Assembly (NCBI GenBank): GCA_009692365.1
Contig: SHZJ01000019.1
Span: 1-64,000, forward strand
DNA from: Gammaproteobacteria bacterium
Lineage (GTDB): Bacteria; Pseudomonadota; Gammaproteobacteria; Ga0077536
Reading direction: 5' to 3'
Length of the DNA: 64,000 nucleotides
The position numbers and the translations under genes are program-made. Shown here piece by piece: positions 8,793-18,582 of this stretch. Position 1 is the first letter of the stretch; each line of letters starts with the position of its first letter. Below the pieces are notes generated by a model that saw only the letters and a program-made list of their open reading frames with translations, was not told the DNA's origin and made no database searches.

Positions 8793-9758
8793 ATGAATGA
8801 AGTTCGCCGCCATGAGATCCGGATATCCTCCGAACTCGGCGGCCGCCGTCTCGATCAGGCGCTGGCCGCAGTCTTTGAGGATTACTCGCGCACGATGCTC
8901 ACGACTTGGATCCGCGAGGGTCGAGTCTCCCTCAACAACCGCCCCTGCCGCCCGCGCGATAGGGTCGCGGCCGGCGACCGCGTCGCGCTCGAGGCCGTGC
9001 TCGCAGTCAGCGCAGAAACCGTCCCCGAACCCGTTGAGTTCGCCACGCTCCACGAGGACCGTGCGCTGATAGTGGTCGATAAGCCCGCGGGCCTGGTGGT
9101 GCACCCCGGCGCCGGTAATAGCCACCGCACCTTGGTCAACGGTCTGTTGCACCGCTACCCGGAACTCGCCGCCCTCCCGCGCGCCGGCCTGGTGCATCGC
9201 TTGGACAAGGACACCTCTGGCCTGCTGGTGGTGGCCCGCACGCCACGGGCGTTCCAACGTCTGACCGCGATGATGGCCGAGCGTGAAATCCATCGAACTT
9301 ACGCGGCGATCGTGCACGGCGTGGTGGTGGCGGGCGGGACGATCGAGGCCTCCATCGGCCGCGATCGCCGCCAAAGAACCCGGATGCGGATCGCGGAGAG
9401 CGGCCGGGAGGCCGTGACCCACTACCGCGTGACCAGTAAGTTCCGGGAACATACTTTGCTCGAAATCGCTCTGGAAACGGGCCGCACGCACCAAATTCGC
9501 GTCCATTTGCAGTACGTCGGCAGCCCCATCGTGGGTGACCCCACCTACGGGCTGCGGCAGCGCGTGCCGGCCGGCGCACAGCCCGAGTTGCTGGCCGCGC
9601 TGCGGGGCCTAAAACGTCAAGCGCTGCACGCCTTGCGGCTAGCATTTGCGCACCCCAGCGGGCGGGGCAGCGTCGCCGTTGAAGCCCCCCTGCCCACCGA
9701 TCTCGTGAACTTACTCGCCGCGCTGGCGCAGGACACCGCAGCCGCCCCCCACCAATGA
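8793..9758 (+). CDS. rluD: 23S rRNA pseudouridine synthase RluD
   Basis: RluD (321 residues) converts uridines 1911, 1915 and 1917 of 23S rRNA (E. coli numbering) to pseudouridine. An N-terminal S4 RNA-binding domain (RRLDQALAAVFEDYSRTMLTTWIREGRV) precedes the RluA-type catalytic domain with the active-site motif HRLDKDTSGLLVVA. I chose the ATG at 8793 because family members start about 20 residues before the S4 domain. Its end overlaps the pgeF start by 4 nt (ATGA). Confidence 0.95.
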   Translation: MNEVRRHEIRISSELGGRRLDQALAAVFEDYSRTMLTTWIREGRVSLNNRPCRPRDRVAAGDRVALEAVLAVSAETVPEPVEFATLHEDRALIVVDKPAGLVVHPGAGNSHRTLVNGLLHRYPELAALPRAGLVHRLDKDTSGLLVVARTPRAFQRLTAMMAEREIHRTYAAIVHGVVVAGGTIEASIGRDRRQRTRMRIAESGREAVTHYRVTSKFREHTLLEIALETGRTHQIRVHLQYVGSPIVGDPTYGLRQRVPAGAQPELLAALRGLKRQALHALRLAFAHPSGRGSVAVEAPLPTDLVNLLAALAQDTAAAPHQ

Positions 9759-10483
9759 TTGCTCCGCTCACGCCCGCCTGGCCGGCCCCGCCCGGGATCT
9801 GCGCCTACGTGACCACGCGGCACGGTGGCACCAGCGTTGGCCCCTACGCGAGCCTGAATCTTGCGACCCACGTGGGTGACGACCCGGCGGCCGTAGCGGC
9901 CAACCGTGTGCGTCTGATACAGGCCTTGGCGCTGCCCAGTCCACCGCGTTGGCTGACGCAAATTCACGGCCCACACGGCATTGACGCGGCCCTCCCAACC
10001 GCGACCCCACCGGTAGCCGACGCGGCTTGGACCTGCGCCCGCGGGGTGGTGTGCGCGGTGCTGACTGCAGACTGTTTACCTATCTTGTTATGCGACATGG
10101 CCGGCACTGCGGTGGCGGCGATCCATGCGGGCTGGCGTGGACTGGTGGCGGGTGTCATTGCCAACACCTGCGAGAATTTCCCGGCCGCGGGACCGCTGCT
10201 CGCCTGGATCGGTCCCGGCATCGCGCCGCCGGCCTATCGGGTAGGCGCGGACCTGCGAGCACGGTTTTTGGCCTTGGACGGGGCGCATGCAGGGGCGTTT
10301 CATTACACCCACGGCGCTTGGCACGCCGATCTTGCCCACCTCGCCGACCACCAGCTGCGGCGCGCAGGCGTCACGGAGGTCTACACCTACGCCGGTGGCA
10401 CCGGCCACCAGCCGGCAGATTTCCCTTCCTTTCGGCGCGATGGCGTGTGCGGCCGCTTCGCCAGCCTCATCTGGATCCGTTAA
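9755..10483 (+). CDS. pgeF: polyphenol oxidase-family / peptidoglycan editing factor PgeF
   Basis: This 242-residue protein belongs to the DUF152/YfiH family, reported to be a copper/zinc-type laccase-like or purine-acting enzyme that also edits mis-incorporated amino acids in peptidoglycan precursors. The conserved metal and active-site segments are visible: TRHGGTSVGPY, LTADCLPILLCD and HAGWRGL. It is coupled to rluD by a 4-nt overlap, an arrangement found in many gammaproteobacteria together with bamD and clpB. Confidence 0.93.
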   Translation: MIAPLTPAWPAPPGICAYVTTRHGGTSVGPYASLNLATHVGDDPAAVAANRVRLIQALALPSPPRWLTQIHGPHGIDAALPTATPPVADAAWTCARGVVCAVLTADCLPILLCDMAGTAVAAIHAGWRGLVAGVIANTCENFPAAGPLLAWIGPGIAPPAYRVGADLRARFLALDGAHAGAFHYTHGAWHADLAHLADHQLRRAGVTEVYTYAGGTGHQPADFPSFRRDGVCGRFASLIWIR

Positions 10484-10495
10484 AACACCCGTGTG

Positions 10496-10523
10496 TTTGA
10501 TAAATCGTAGCGTGCCCCCATGT
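10496..10523 (+). promoter_or_regulatory. sigma-32 heat-shock promoter of clpB
   Basis: CCCCATGT at 10516-10523 matches the sigma-32 -10 consensus CCCCATNT, and TTTGATA at 10496-10502 is a fair match to CTTGAAA with a 13-nt spacer. It is placed 37 nt before the clpB start, as expected for a heat-shock gene. The -35 overlaps a 6-bp inverted repeat (AAACAC / GTGTTT, 10483-10498) just past pgeF. Confidence 0.75.
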
Positions 10524-10559
10524 AGGGGTTAACCGTTGGAATTTATTCAGGACCCTGCC

Positions 10560-13133
10560 GTGCGCACAGACAAAATGACCATCCGCTTTCAACAGGCACT
10601 GGCCGCTGCCCAAAGCCGCGCGCTGAGCCTCGACCACCAATTTATCGAGCCGCTACATCTGCTCGCCGCGCTGCTGGAGGCGGATGGCAGCACACTCAAA
10701 CACGTGCTGAGCAAAAGCGGCGTCGAGGTCGGCGCGCTGCGCACACAATTGACGCAGGCGCTCGCCGAACTCCCCAAAGTCACAGGCTCCGGTGGTGACG
10801 TCCACCCGTCGAATCAGTTGGTGCGGATGCTCAATCTCACGGAGAAGCTGGCCCAGAAACGTGGCGATGCGTTTGTTTCCAGCGAGCTGTTTTTACTCGC
10901 CGCGCTGGGCGATCCCGGCGACTTGGGGCGCATCCTTAAGCGGCTGGGCGCGCAAGACGGGCCCATCACGCAGGCCATCGAGAGCCTGCGGGGCGGGGCG
11001 CAGGTGAACGACGCCAACGCGGAAGAAAATCGGCAGGCGCTAGAGAAATACACCACCGACCTCACCGAGCGCGCCGCACAGGGCAAGCTCGATCCGGTCA
11101 TCGGCCGGGATGAAGAAATCCGCCGCACGATCCAAGTATTACAGCGCCGCACCAAGAACAACCCGGTGCTGATCGGTGAACCGGGGGTAGGTAAAACGGC
11201 CATTGTGGAAGGCCTGGCGCAGCGCATCGTTAACGGCGAAGTTCCCGAGGGCCTTAAACGCAAACGCGTGCTGTCGCTCGACCTCGCGGCGCTGATCGCC
11301 GGCGCCAAATTTCGCGGTGATTTTGAAGAGCGGCTGAAAGCCGTGCTGACCGACTTAGCGCGGCAAGAAGGCCAGGTGGTGCTGTTTATCGATGAGCTAC
11401 ACACCTTGGTTGGTGCCGGCAAAGCCGAGGGCGCCATGGACGCCGGCAACATGCTCAAGCCCGCGCTGGCCCGTGGCGAATTGCACTGCATCGGCGCGAC
11501 CACGCTGGACGAATACCGTCAATATGTCGAAAAAGATGCGGCGCTGGAGCGGCGTTTCCAGCGCGTGCTGGTCAACGAGCCGTCGATCGAAGACACCATC
11601 GCCATCCTGCGCGGCCTCAAAGAAAAATACGCCGTCCACCATGGGGTGGAGATTACCGATCCGGCGCTCGTCGCCGCCGCCCAGTTGTCCTCGCGCTACA
11701 TCGCGGACCGGCAACTCCCCGACAAGGCCATCGATCTCATCGACGAGGCGGCGAGCCGGATCAGCATCGAGATCGATTCAAAGCCTGAGGAACTCGACCG
11801 CCTCGACCGCAAGGTCATCCAGTTCAAAATAGAGCGCGAAGCTTTGCGCAAAGAAACGGATGACGCCTCTAAGCGCCGGCTCGCCGATCTGGAAGCGCAG
11901 CTGGACAAAATTGAACGCGAAGCCGCCGACCTCGAAGACATCTGGAAATCTGAAAAGGCCGCGCTCCACGGCACGCATCAAGTGCAGGCAGAACTGGAGC
12001 GCGCGCGACAGGATTTCGACTTGGCTCGGCGCGCCACGGACTTAAGCCGCATGTCGGAGCTGCAATATGGGGTGATTCCGGCCTTGGAGAAGCAGTTGCT
12101 CGGCACATCGGACACCCAACTGCCGCCCATGCGGCTGTTACGCAATCGTGTGACTGAGGAAGAAATCGCCGAGGTGGTGTCGAAGTGGACCGGGATCCCG
12201 GTCACCAAAATGCTGGAGGGCGAGCGCGCCAAATTACTGCGCATGGAAGCCGCGCTGCACCGCCGGGTGGTGGGACAGGAGCAGGCGCTGGGGGCGGTCG
12301 CCAACGCCATTCGGCGCTCGCGGGCCGGGCTGTCTGACCCGCGTCGGCCCAACGGTTCATTCCTATTTTTGGGCCCGACCGGGGTGGGCAAGACCGAACT
12401 GTGCAAAGCGCTGGCGGCGTTCCTGTTCGACACGGAAGACGCGCTGGTGCGCATCGATATGTCTGAATACATGGAAAAACATGCCGTTGCGCGCCTGATT
12501 GGCGCACCGCCAGGCTATGTGGGCTACGAAGAGGGCGGCTATCTCACCGAGACCGTGCGGCGTAAACCCTACTCGGTGATTTTGCTGGATGAGATTGAGA
12601 AAGCCCATCCCGAGGTTTTCAACATCCTGCTCCAGGTCCTCGATGAGGGGCGTCTGACCGATGGCCACGGCCGCACGGTGGATTTCCGCAATACCGTGAT
12701 CGTCATGACCTCCAATCTCGGGTCGCAGCGCATCCAGCAGTTGGACGAAGACGTGGACTACGCCGTCATGCGCGCCGCCGTGATGGAAGAGGTCTGGCTG
12801 AACTTCCGCCCAGAGTTCATCAATCGCATCGATGAAGTGGTGGTTTTCCACAGTCTGCTAAAGGCGCAGATTCGGGCCATTGCCGAGGTCCAACTCGGCT
12901 ATCTGCACGAGCGTTTGGCCGCACAGCAAATGGGACTGGATATTTCCAGCGCGGCGGTCGATATGCTGACAGAAGCTGGTTTCGACGTGGCCTACGGCGC
13001 CCGCCCCCTCAAGCGCGCCGTGCAACACCACCTCGAGACGCCGCTCGCAACCGCGCTGTTGGCGGGGAGTTTCGTGGCGGGCGACACGGTGAAGGTGGCG
13101 GTGGCCGACGGAAAATTCACTTTCAGCCATTAG
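10560..13133 (+). CDS. clpB: ATP-dependent disaggregase ClpB
   Basis: ClpB is the heat-shock AAA+ disaggregase that works with DnaK to dissolve protein aggregates. From the GTG at 10560 it is 857 residues, the same length as E. coli ClpB, and starts MRTDKMT like family members; AGGA lies 8 nt upstream. An upstream in-frame TTG (10536) is less likely. Order: N-domain, first AAA+ domain with [17 protein letters not shown] and [22 protein letters not shown], the coiled-coil middle domain (about 400-530), and a second AAA+ domain with [16 protein letters not shown] 5-bp hairpin follows the stop codon. Confidence 0.97.
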   Translation: MRTDKMTIRFQQALAAAQSRALSLDHQFIEPLHLLAALLEADGSTLKHVLSKSGVEVGALRTQLTQALAELPKVTGSGGDVHPSNQLVRMLNLTEKLAQKRGDAFVSSELFLLAALGDPGDLGRILKRLGAQDGPITQAIESLRGGAQVNDANAEENRQALEKYTTDLTERAAQGKLDPVIGRDEEIRRTIQVLQRRTKNNPVLIGEPGVGKTAIVEGLAQRIVNGEVPEGLKRKRVLSLDLAALIAGAKFRGDFEERLKAVLTDLARQEGQVVLFIDELHTLVGAGKAEGAMDAGNMLKPALARGELHCIGATTLDEYRQYVEKDAALERRFQRVLVNEPSIEDTIAILRGLKEKYAVHHGVEITDPALVAAAQLSSRYIADRQLPDKAIDLIDEAASRISIEIDSKPEELDRLDRKVIQFKIEREALRKETDDASKRRLADLEAQLDKIEREAADLEDIWKSEKAALHGTHQVQAELERARQDFDLARRATDLSRMSELQYGVIPALEKQLLGTSDTQLPPMRLLRNRVTEEEIAEVVSKWTGIPVTKMLEGERAKLLRMEAALHRRVVGQEQALGAVANAIRRSRAGLSDPRRPNGSFLFLGPTGVGKTELCKALAAFLFDTEDALVRIDMSEYMEKHAVARLIGAPPGYVGYEEGGYLTETVRRKPYSVILLDEIEKAHPEVFNILLQVLDEGRLTDGHGRTVDFRNTVIVMTSNLGSQRIQQLDEDVDYAVMRAAVMEEVWLNFRPEFINRIDEVVVFHSLLKAQIRAIAEVQLGYLHERLAAQQMGLDISSAAVDMLTEAGFDVAYGARPLKRAVQHHLETPLATALLAGSFVAGDTVKVAVADGKFTFSH

Positions 13134-13273
13134 AGCGGCTACCTGCCGCCCCGAAAACCAGCGCAGATGGAAGATTGTCCCGTTAAATATGCATGCACAG
13201 TGGTTATTTAGCAGTCTTTCATCTACTCTTTTCTAACTTCTAGAACAGCTATGAATTTGGAGGCAGAAAGTTC

Positions 13274-14989
13274 GTGGCAGTCAGCGCTAACCGCATTCAT
13301 TTAACCGGACTGGCCCGCAAGCTGGTCGCCGACGGGGTGCTTGAAGAACCTATTGCGGTCCAGGCGTTTCAGACTGCGTTAAGTACCAAAACATCCTTCG
13401 TCAAATATCTGGTCGATCAGAAGCTCGCTGATTCCAAAACGGTGGCCCAAGCGGCCTCGCAGGAATTCGGGGTTTCACTGACCGACATCGAGTCGCTGGA
13501 AATCGACCCCGATGTGGTGAAACTGGTCAGCGAAGAATTAATTACCCGGCACCATGCGCTGCCCATCTACAGACGGGGCAACCGGGTGTTCATCGCGGTC
13601 TCCGACCCCACCAATCTGCAAGCTCTGGACGAAATCAAATTCCACCTCGGGGCCAACACCGAGGCGGTGCTGGTAGAGGAAAACAAACTCAAAGTCGCCA
13701 TTGAGAAATGCCTTGCGGCCGCCGATTCCGGCCTCGGCGCGCTGGAAGACAGCGACTTCGACAGCCTCGATGGGCTGGAGATCGGGCAACCAGTCGAGGC
13801 CGCCCCAGAGAGTGCTGAGGTGGACGATGCGCCGGTGGTGCGCTTCGTCAATAAAGTACTGCTGGACGCCATTAAGCGGGGCGCCTCCGACCTGCATTTC
13901 GAACCCTACGAGAAAATCTATCGGGTGCGTTTTCGGGTGGACGGCATGCTGGCGGAAATCGCCAAGCCGCCGCTGGCATTAGCGGGCAAAATTGCGGCGC
14001 GCATCAAAGTGATGTCCCGGCTGGACGTCTCTGAACGCCGCGTCCCACAGGACGGCCGCATCAAACTAAAACTGTCTAAAACCAAATCCATCGATTTTCG
14101 GGTGAGCACCTGCCCAACGCTGTACGGCGAGAAATGCGTGATGCGTATTCTTAACTCCGACGCCGCCTCGCTCAATATCGACCAGCTGGGCTACGAGGAC
14201 GCGCAAAAAGAACTCTTCCTCAAGAATCTGCAAAAGCCCTACGGCATGTTCTTGGTCACCGGGCCTACCGGCAGCGGCAAAACGGTGTCGCTCTACACCG
14301 GGATCAATATCCTCAACCAAGAGGACATCAATATCTCTACCGCCGAGGACCCGGTGGAAATCAATCTGCCCGGGGTGAATCAGGTCCAGGTAGACGAGCG
14401 CACCGGCATGACCTTCCCAAAGGCGCTAAAGGCGTTTTTGCGGCAGGACCCCGACATCATCCTGGTGGGCGAGATCCGCGATTTTGAAACCGCCTCCATC
14501 GCGGTGAAGGCGGCCCAGACCGGCCACATGGTGATGTCCACCTTACATACCAACGATGGCCCGCAAACGCTGACCCGTCTGCAGGACATGGGCATTCCAG
14601 CGTTTGCCGTGGCCACCACCATCAACATCATTACCGGGCAACGACTCGCGCGCCGGCTCCACCCCGATTACCGCATCCCGCTCGACCTGCCGCCAGAGGC
14701 GCTGCTCGGCGAGGGCTATACGCAGGAGGAAGTCGACACAGGTTTCAGACTCTACGGCCCCGGCTCGAGCAGCGACTGTCCGACCGGCTACAAAGGGCGG
14801 GTGGGGGTTTATCAGGTCATGCCCATCACCGACGTCATGAGGCGGCTGATCATAGAAGGCGCGAACGCCGTGCAACTCGCGGACCAATCCCGCGCTGAAG
14901 GGATCTGGGATATCCGCAAATCCGCCCTCCAAAAAGCCCGCCGTGGGGTGACGAGTCTGGCCGAAATCAATCGGGTAACGGTGGAATAA
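13274..14989 (+). CDS. pilB: type IV pilus assembly ATPase PilB
   Basis: PilB (571 residues) is the cytoplasmic motor that powers pilus extension. It has the N-terminal MshEN/GspE-N region, Walker A GPTGSGKTVSLYT, the Asp box, Walker B (DIILVGEIRD) and His box (HMVMSTLHTND). The C-terminal zinc module is eroded: the four cysteines usual in this family align with His463, Tyr466, Ser499 and Cys502, so only one cysteine remains. The start is GTG with GGAGG 10 nt upstream; the nearby ATG at 13251 is out of frame. It heads the pilB-pilC-pilD-coaE run. Confidence 0.95.
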   Translation: MAVSANRIHLTGLARKLVADGVLEEPIAVQAFQTALSTKTSFVKYLVDQKLADSKTVAQAASQEFGVSLTDIESLEIDPDVVKLVSEELITRHHALPIYRRGNRVFIAVSDPTNLQALDEIKFHLGANTEAVLVEENKLKVAIEKCLAAADSGLGALEDSDFDSLDGLEIGQPVEAAPESAEVDDAPVVRFVNKVLLDAIKRGASDLHFEPYEKIYRVRFRVDGMLAEIAKPPLALAGKIAARIKVMSRLDVSERRVPQDGRIKLKLSKTKSIDFRVSTCPTLYGEKCVMRILNSDAASLNIDQLGYEDAQKELFLKNLQKPYGMFLVTGPTGSGKTVSLYTGINILNQEDINISTAEDPVEINLPGVNQVQVDERTGMTFPKALKAFLRQDPDIILVGEIRDFETASIAVKAAQTGHMVMSTLHTNDGPQTLTRLQDMGIPAFAVATTINIITGQRLARRLHPDYRIPLDLPPEALLGEGYTQEEVDTGFRLYGPGSSSDCPTGYKGRVGVYQVMPITDVMRRLIIEGANAVQLADQSRAEGIWDIRKSALQKARRGVTSLAEINRVTVE

Positions 14990-14992
14990 ACG

Positions 14993-16213
14993 ATGGCTCA
15001 GAGCACCCCGGTCAAAGCCCAGATGTATAGCTGGGAAGGCACCGACCGTGCCGGCAAGCGTGTGAAAGGCGAGATGTCGGGCCAGAGCGACGCGCTAGTG
15101 AAATCGCTCTTGCGCCGCCAAGGGGTGAATCCGCTCAAGGTTAAAAAGAAATCCAAGCCGCTTTTGGGCGGCGGCGGCAGGATCACCACTAAAGACATCA
15201 CCGTTTTTTGCCGCCAGCTGGCCACGATGATGTCCTCGGGCGTGCCGCTGGTGCAGGCATTCGAAATCGTTGGGCGCGGTCACGCCAACAAATCCATGCA
15301 GCAGCTGATTATGTCGGTCAAAGGGGACATCGAAGCGGGGGGTGCACTGGCGGATGCGCTGCGCAAACATCCGCGGCAGTTCGACGAACTCTTCGTCAAT
15401 CTCATCACGGCGGGCGAACACGCGGGTATTCTCGAAGACATCCTGCACAAACTCGCCACCTACATGGAGAAAACCGAGGCCCTGAAATCCAAAATCAAAG
15501 GGGCGCTGTTCTACCCCATCGCGGTCGTCGTGGTGGCTTTCATCATCACCTGCGTCTTGATGATCTTTGTAATCCCTCAGTTTGAGGAACTGTTTAACGG
15601 TTTCGGTGCCGACTTGCCGGCCTTGACCCGGCTGGTCATCGACATGTCGAAATGGTTTCAGGAGAAATGGTGGCTGATGCTCGCGATAGGCGCCGGTATC
15701 GTGTTCGGTTTCGGCGCCCTCAAGCAACGCTCGCTTAAATTTGCCCATGGGCTCGATCGTCTCGCGCTCAAACTGCCGGTGATCGGCGACATACTCAACA
15801 AATCAGCGATCGCCCGCTTCGCGCGCACGCTCTCGACGATGTTTTCCGCCGGCACCCCGCTGGTGGAGGCGATGGCCTCGGTCGCTGGGGCGTGCGGCAA
15901 TATAATGTATTACACCGCAGTGCTTAAAATGCGCGATGAAATCTCCACCGGCACTCAGCTCCACGTGTGTATGCGAGACGCCGGACTGTTTCCTAATATG
16001 GTGGTCCAGATGGTGGCAATCGGCGAGGAAGCGGGCTCACTAGACGCCATGCTGGCCAAAGTTGCCGACTGGTACGAGCAGGAAGTCGACGATGCGGTGG
16101 GCGCGCTGACCAGCCTGCTGGAACCCATCATCATGGCGGTTCTGGGCGTGATTATCGGCGGCTTGGTCATTGCGATGTACCTCCCTATTTTCAAAATGGG
16201 CCAAGTGGTCTGA
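14993..16213 (+). CDS. pilC: type IV pilus inner-membrane platform protein PilC
   Basis: PilC (406 residues) is the polytopic platform that couples the PilB motor to pilin polymerisation. It contains two T2SSF repeats (FCRQLATMMSSGVPLVQAF... and FARTLSTMFSAGTPLVEAM...) and three hydrophobic segments, around 175-200, 225-240 and 380-400. It begins 3 nt after pilB and is certainly co-transcribed with it. Confidence 0.96.
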   Translation: MAQSTPVKAQMYSWEGTDRAGKRVKGEMSGQSDALVKSLLRRQGVNPLKVKKKSKPLLGGGGRITTKDITVFCRQLATMMSSGVPLVQAFEIVGRGHANKSMQQLIMSVKGDIEAGGALADALRKHPRQFDELFVNLITAGEHAGILEDILHKLATYMEKTEALKSKIKGALFYPIAVVVVAFIITCVLMIFVIPQFEELFNGFGADLPALTRLVIDMSKWFQEKWWLMLAIGAGIVFGFGALKQRSLKFAHGLDRLALKLPVIGDILNKSAIARFARTLSTMFSAGTPLVEAMASVAGACGNIMYYTAVLKMRDEISTGTQLHVCMRDAGLFPNMVVQMVAIGEEAGSLDAMLAKVADWYEQEVDDAVGALTSLLEPIIMAVLGVIIGGLVIAMYLPIFKMGQVV

Positions 16214-16270
16214 CGTCCCGCGCGCGCCGTTCAGCGATGGGCATCCGTCGCCTCCTCACCGGCAGCGCCT

Positions 16271-17131
16271 GTGCCTGAGCTTTGGTCCGCGTTGGCGAGT
16301 TCTCCAACCGGCTGTACCGCGGGTCTGGGCGTGCTGGGGCTGTTGGTCGGCAGCTTTTTGAACGTGGTGATCCATCGGCTGCCGCGCATGTTGGAACAGG
16401 ACTGGCAGCGCGACTGCGCCGACTCGGCGGGTCTTGCACCGCCGCCGCCGGCGGCACCCTTCAATCTGCTCGTTCCCCGGTCGCGCTGCCCACACTGTCA
16501 CCAGCCAATCGCCGCCTGGGACAATCTCCCCGTGTTGAGCTGGCTGCTGCTGGCGGGCCGCTGCCGCCACTGCCGGGCCAGCATCAGCGTGCGCTATCCC
16601 CTGATAGAACTCGCCGCGGCCGCTTTGGGGGGGGTAGCGGCTTGGCATTTCGGGCCCAGCCCCCACGCGCTGCTGGGCGCCGGGTTCTCGTGGGCCTTGC
16701 TCGCCCTCGCGGCCATTGACCTCGACACCTTATACCTGCCCGATGACCTGACCCTGCCCCTACTGTGGGCGGGGCTGGCGGCGAATCTGGGGGGATATTT
16801 TGTGGGCCTACCCCACGCGGTGGTCGGGGCGATGGCAGGCTATCTGAGTTTGTGGGTCGTGTACTGGGCTTTTCGACTCGCCACGGGCAAAGAGGGCATG
16901 GGCCACGGCGACTTCAAACTGCTGGCGGCGCTCGGCGCGTGGTTGGGCTGGCAGGCGCTGCCCACCATTATCCTCAGCGCCGCGTTGGTGGGCGCAGTCG
17001 TGGGTTTGACCCTCATCGCCCTCCGCCGCCATCGACGCGACCAGCCCCTCCCGTTCGGCCCTTTTTTGGCGGCCGCCGGCTGGATCAGCCTCATCTGGGG
17101 CGCACCCTTGCGCCAATTGCTCGCCCCGTGA
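16271..17131 (+). CDS. pilD: prepilin peptidase / N-methyltransferase PilD
   Basis: PilD (286 residues) cleaves prepilin leaders and N-methylates the new N-terminus. It keeps the two zinc CxxC pairs (CPHC and CRHC) in the N-terminal cytoplasmic loop and both catalytic aspartate segments (AIDLDTLYLPDD and GMGHGDFKLLAALGAW), with about seven to eight membrane segments. I use the GTG at 16271; no clear ribosome site is visible. A G8 run (16627-16634) is in frame. The stop codon overlaps the coaE start (GTGA). Confidence 0.95.
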   Translation: MPELWSALASSPTGCTAGLGVLGLLVGSFLNVVIHRLPRMLEQDWQRDCADSAGLAPPPPAAPFNLLVPRSRCPHCHQPIAAWDNLPVLSWLLLAGRCRHCRASISVRYPLIELAAAALGGVAAWHFGPSPHALLGAGFSWALLALAAIDLDTLYLPDDLTLPLLWAGLAANLGGYFVGLPHAVVGAMAGYLSLWVVYWAFRLATGKEGMGHGDFKLLAALGAWLGWQALPTIILSAALVGAVVGLTLIALRRHRRDQPLPFGPFLAAAGWISLIWGAPLRQLLAP

Positions 17132-17751
17132 GCGGCGCTCGACCCTACGTCGTGGGTGTCACCGGCGGCATCGGCAGCGGCAAGAGCACCGTGTGCGAGG
17201 AATTCGCCGCCTTGGGCGCGCCGGTGATCGATACCGACCAGGTGGCGCGTGAGGTGGTCGCCTGCGGCAGCCCCGGACTGGCGGCGTTAGTGGCCGCCTT
17301 TGGCGAGGACATTCTGAGTGCGGAGGGCGAACTCGACCGGCGGCGCATGCGCCAACAGGTGTTTGCAAAGCCCGCCCTGCGCCAGCAACTCGAGGCCATC
17401 CTGCATCCCCTCATCCGGGTGGGCACGCAGGCCAAAATCGACGCCGCGGGCTACCCCTACTGCCTTGTGTGCATTCCGCTGCTGGTCGAGCGGGGCGGCG
17501 TCAACCGGGTCGACCGCGTCCTCGTGATCGATATTCCCGAAGCTCTGCAGATTGCCAGAGTCATTGCACGCGATGAATTGACAGCCTCCGAGGCAGCGGC
17601 AATCATTCGCACCCAAGCCTCGCGGGAGCAGCGGTCCGCTGCCGCGGACGACGTACTGGAAAACAGCGGCCCCCTCGCCATGCTAAGGCCACAAATCGCG
17701 ACTTTGCATACGCACTACCTCCAACTCGCCGCAGCGGATCGGGAGACCTAA
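17128..17751 (+). CDS. coaE: dephospho-CoA kinase
   Basis: CoaE (207 residues) phosphorylates dephospho-CoA in the last step of coenzyme A synthesis. The P-loop VTGGIGSGKSTVC is followed by DTDQVAREVV, typical of the family. The GTG start overlaps the pilD stop by four bases, so translation is probably coupled. The same frame is open further upstream, but that part lies inside pilD and shows no family sequence. The gene order pilD-coaE is widely conserved. Confidence 0.95.
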   Translation: MSGARPYVVGVTGGIGSGKSTVCEEFAALGAPVIDTDQVAREVVACGSPGLAALVAAFGEDILSAEGELDRRRMRQQVFAKPALRQQLEAILHPLIRVGTQAKIDAAGYPYCLVCIPLLVERGGVNRVDRVLVIDIPEALQIARVIARDELTASEAAAIIRTQASREQRSAAADDVLENSGPLAMLRPQIATLHTHYLQLAAADRET

Positions 17752-17760
17752 AAATTCGCC

Positions 17761-18582
17761 ATGCCACAGCCTCGCGCCAGCACGCAAAAACTCCTTTTCC
17801 CTGAACACGAACTGGCACAGGTGACCGTATACGAGCAGCCGCTCAACGAACGGGTGCGCTGCTTCTTGCGTCTGGAATACCTGTTTCTATCGGTGGCTGA
17901 GAGCATGCAGGGGGAGACGCCCCGGACTGCGCGCAACGCCATCGCCGGCATGATCGATATCTCCGACCAACTCAGCCGTACCGACGTCAAGGGCGAACTC
18001 ATCAAGGAAATTGAACGTCACGTTGCCACGATCGGCGCGCTCCGCGACAACCCCGGCGTCAACCCGGGGGTGCTAGAACACACCTTGGCCCGGCTGGAGC
18101 CGCTGGTGGCGGGGTTGAAATCCAACGCCTGCCAACCCGGGGCCAAACTCCGGCAAAACGATTTGGTGACGCAAATTCGCCAGCGTCTGGCGATCCCCGG
18201 TGGCCTGTGCAGCTTCGACCTGCCCGCGTTTCATCATTGGCTGAGCCGCGACCACCAGCGCCGCTCGGCCTTGCTCAACGAGTGGATGGCCGACCTGCGG
18301 GCGATTGAGGACGCGGTCGCCATCACGCTAAAAATGATCCGGGAGAGCGCCAGACCCCAGCCCTACACCGCCATCGGCGGGTTCTACCAGCAAACCCTAG
18401 AAGCCAACTCGGCCTGCCATCTGGTGCGGGTCAGCGTGGCCGACGAGGACGAGGTGTTTGCCGAAATCAGTGGGGGTAAACATCGTTTTGCGGTGCGCTT
18501 CATGCGCAACGCTGAGCTCGGCGCCCGCCCCCAACAAAGCACCGACCCCATCGACTTCGAACTACAGTGCTGCGCCCTCTAG
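17761..18582 (+). CDS. zapD: cell division protein ZapD (DUF1342)
   Basis: ZapD (273 residues; YacF) binds and bundles FtsZ filaments at mid-cell. The family phrases YEQPLNERVRCFLRLEYLF and GGLCSFDLPAFHHWL are present, and the length is normal. It follows coaE by 9 nt. The small zinc protein YacG, often next in this operon, is absent. The last 21 bases overlap the 3' end of the convergent Nudix-ThiE gene. Confidence 0.93.
   Translation: MPQPRASTQKLLFPEHELAQVTVYEQPLNERVRCFLRLEYLFLSVAESMQGETPRTARNAIAGMIDISDQLSRTDVKGELIKEIERHVATIGALRDNPGVNPGVLEHTLARLEPLVAGLKSNACQPGAKLRQNDLVTQIRQRLAIPGGLCSFDLPAFHHWLSRDHQRRSALLNEWMADLRAIEDAVAITLKMIRESARPQPYTAIGGFYQQTLEANSACHLVRVSVADEDEVFAEISGGKHRFAVRFMRNAELGARPQQSTDPIDFELQCCAL

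Noticed and set aside
16765-17127. Extension of the coaE frame upstream through pilD
   Set aside because: The extension is a shadow of pilD; the GTG at 17128 gives the correct CoaE N-terminus and a coupled overlap.
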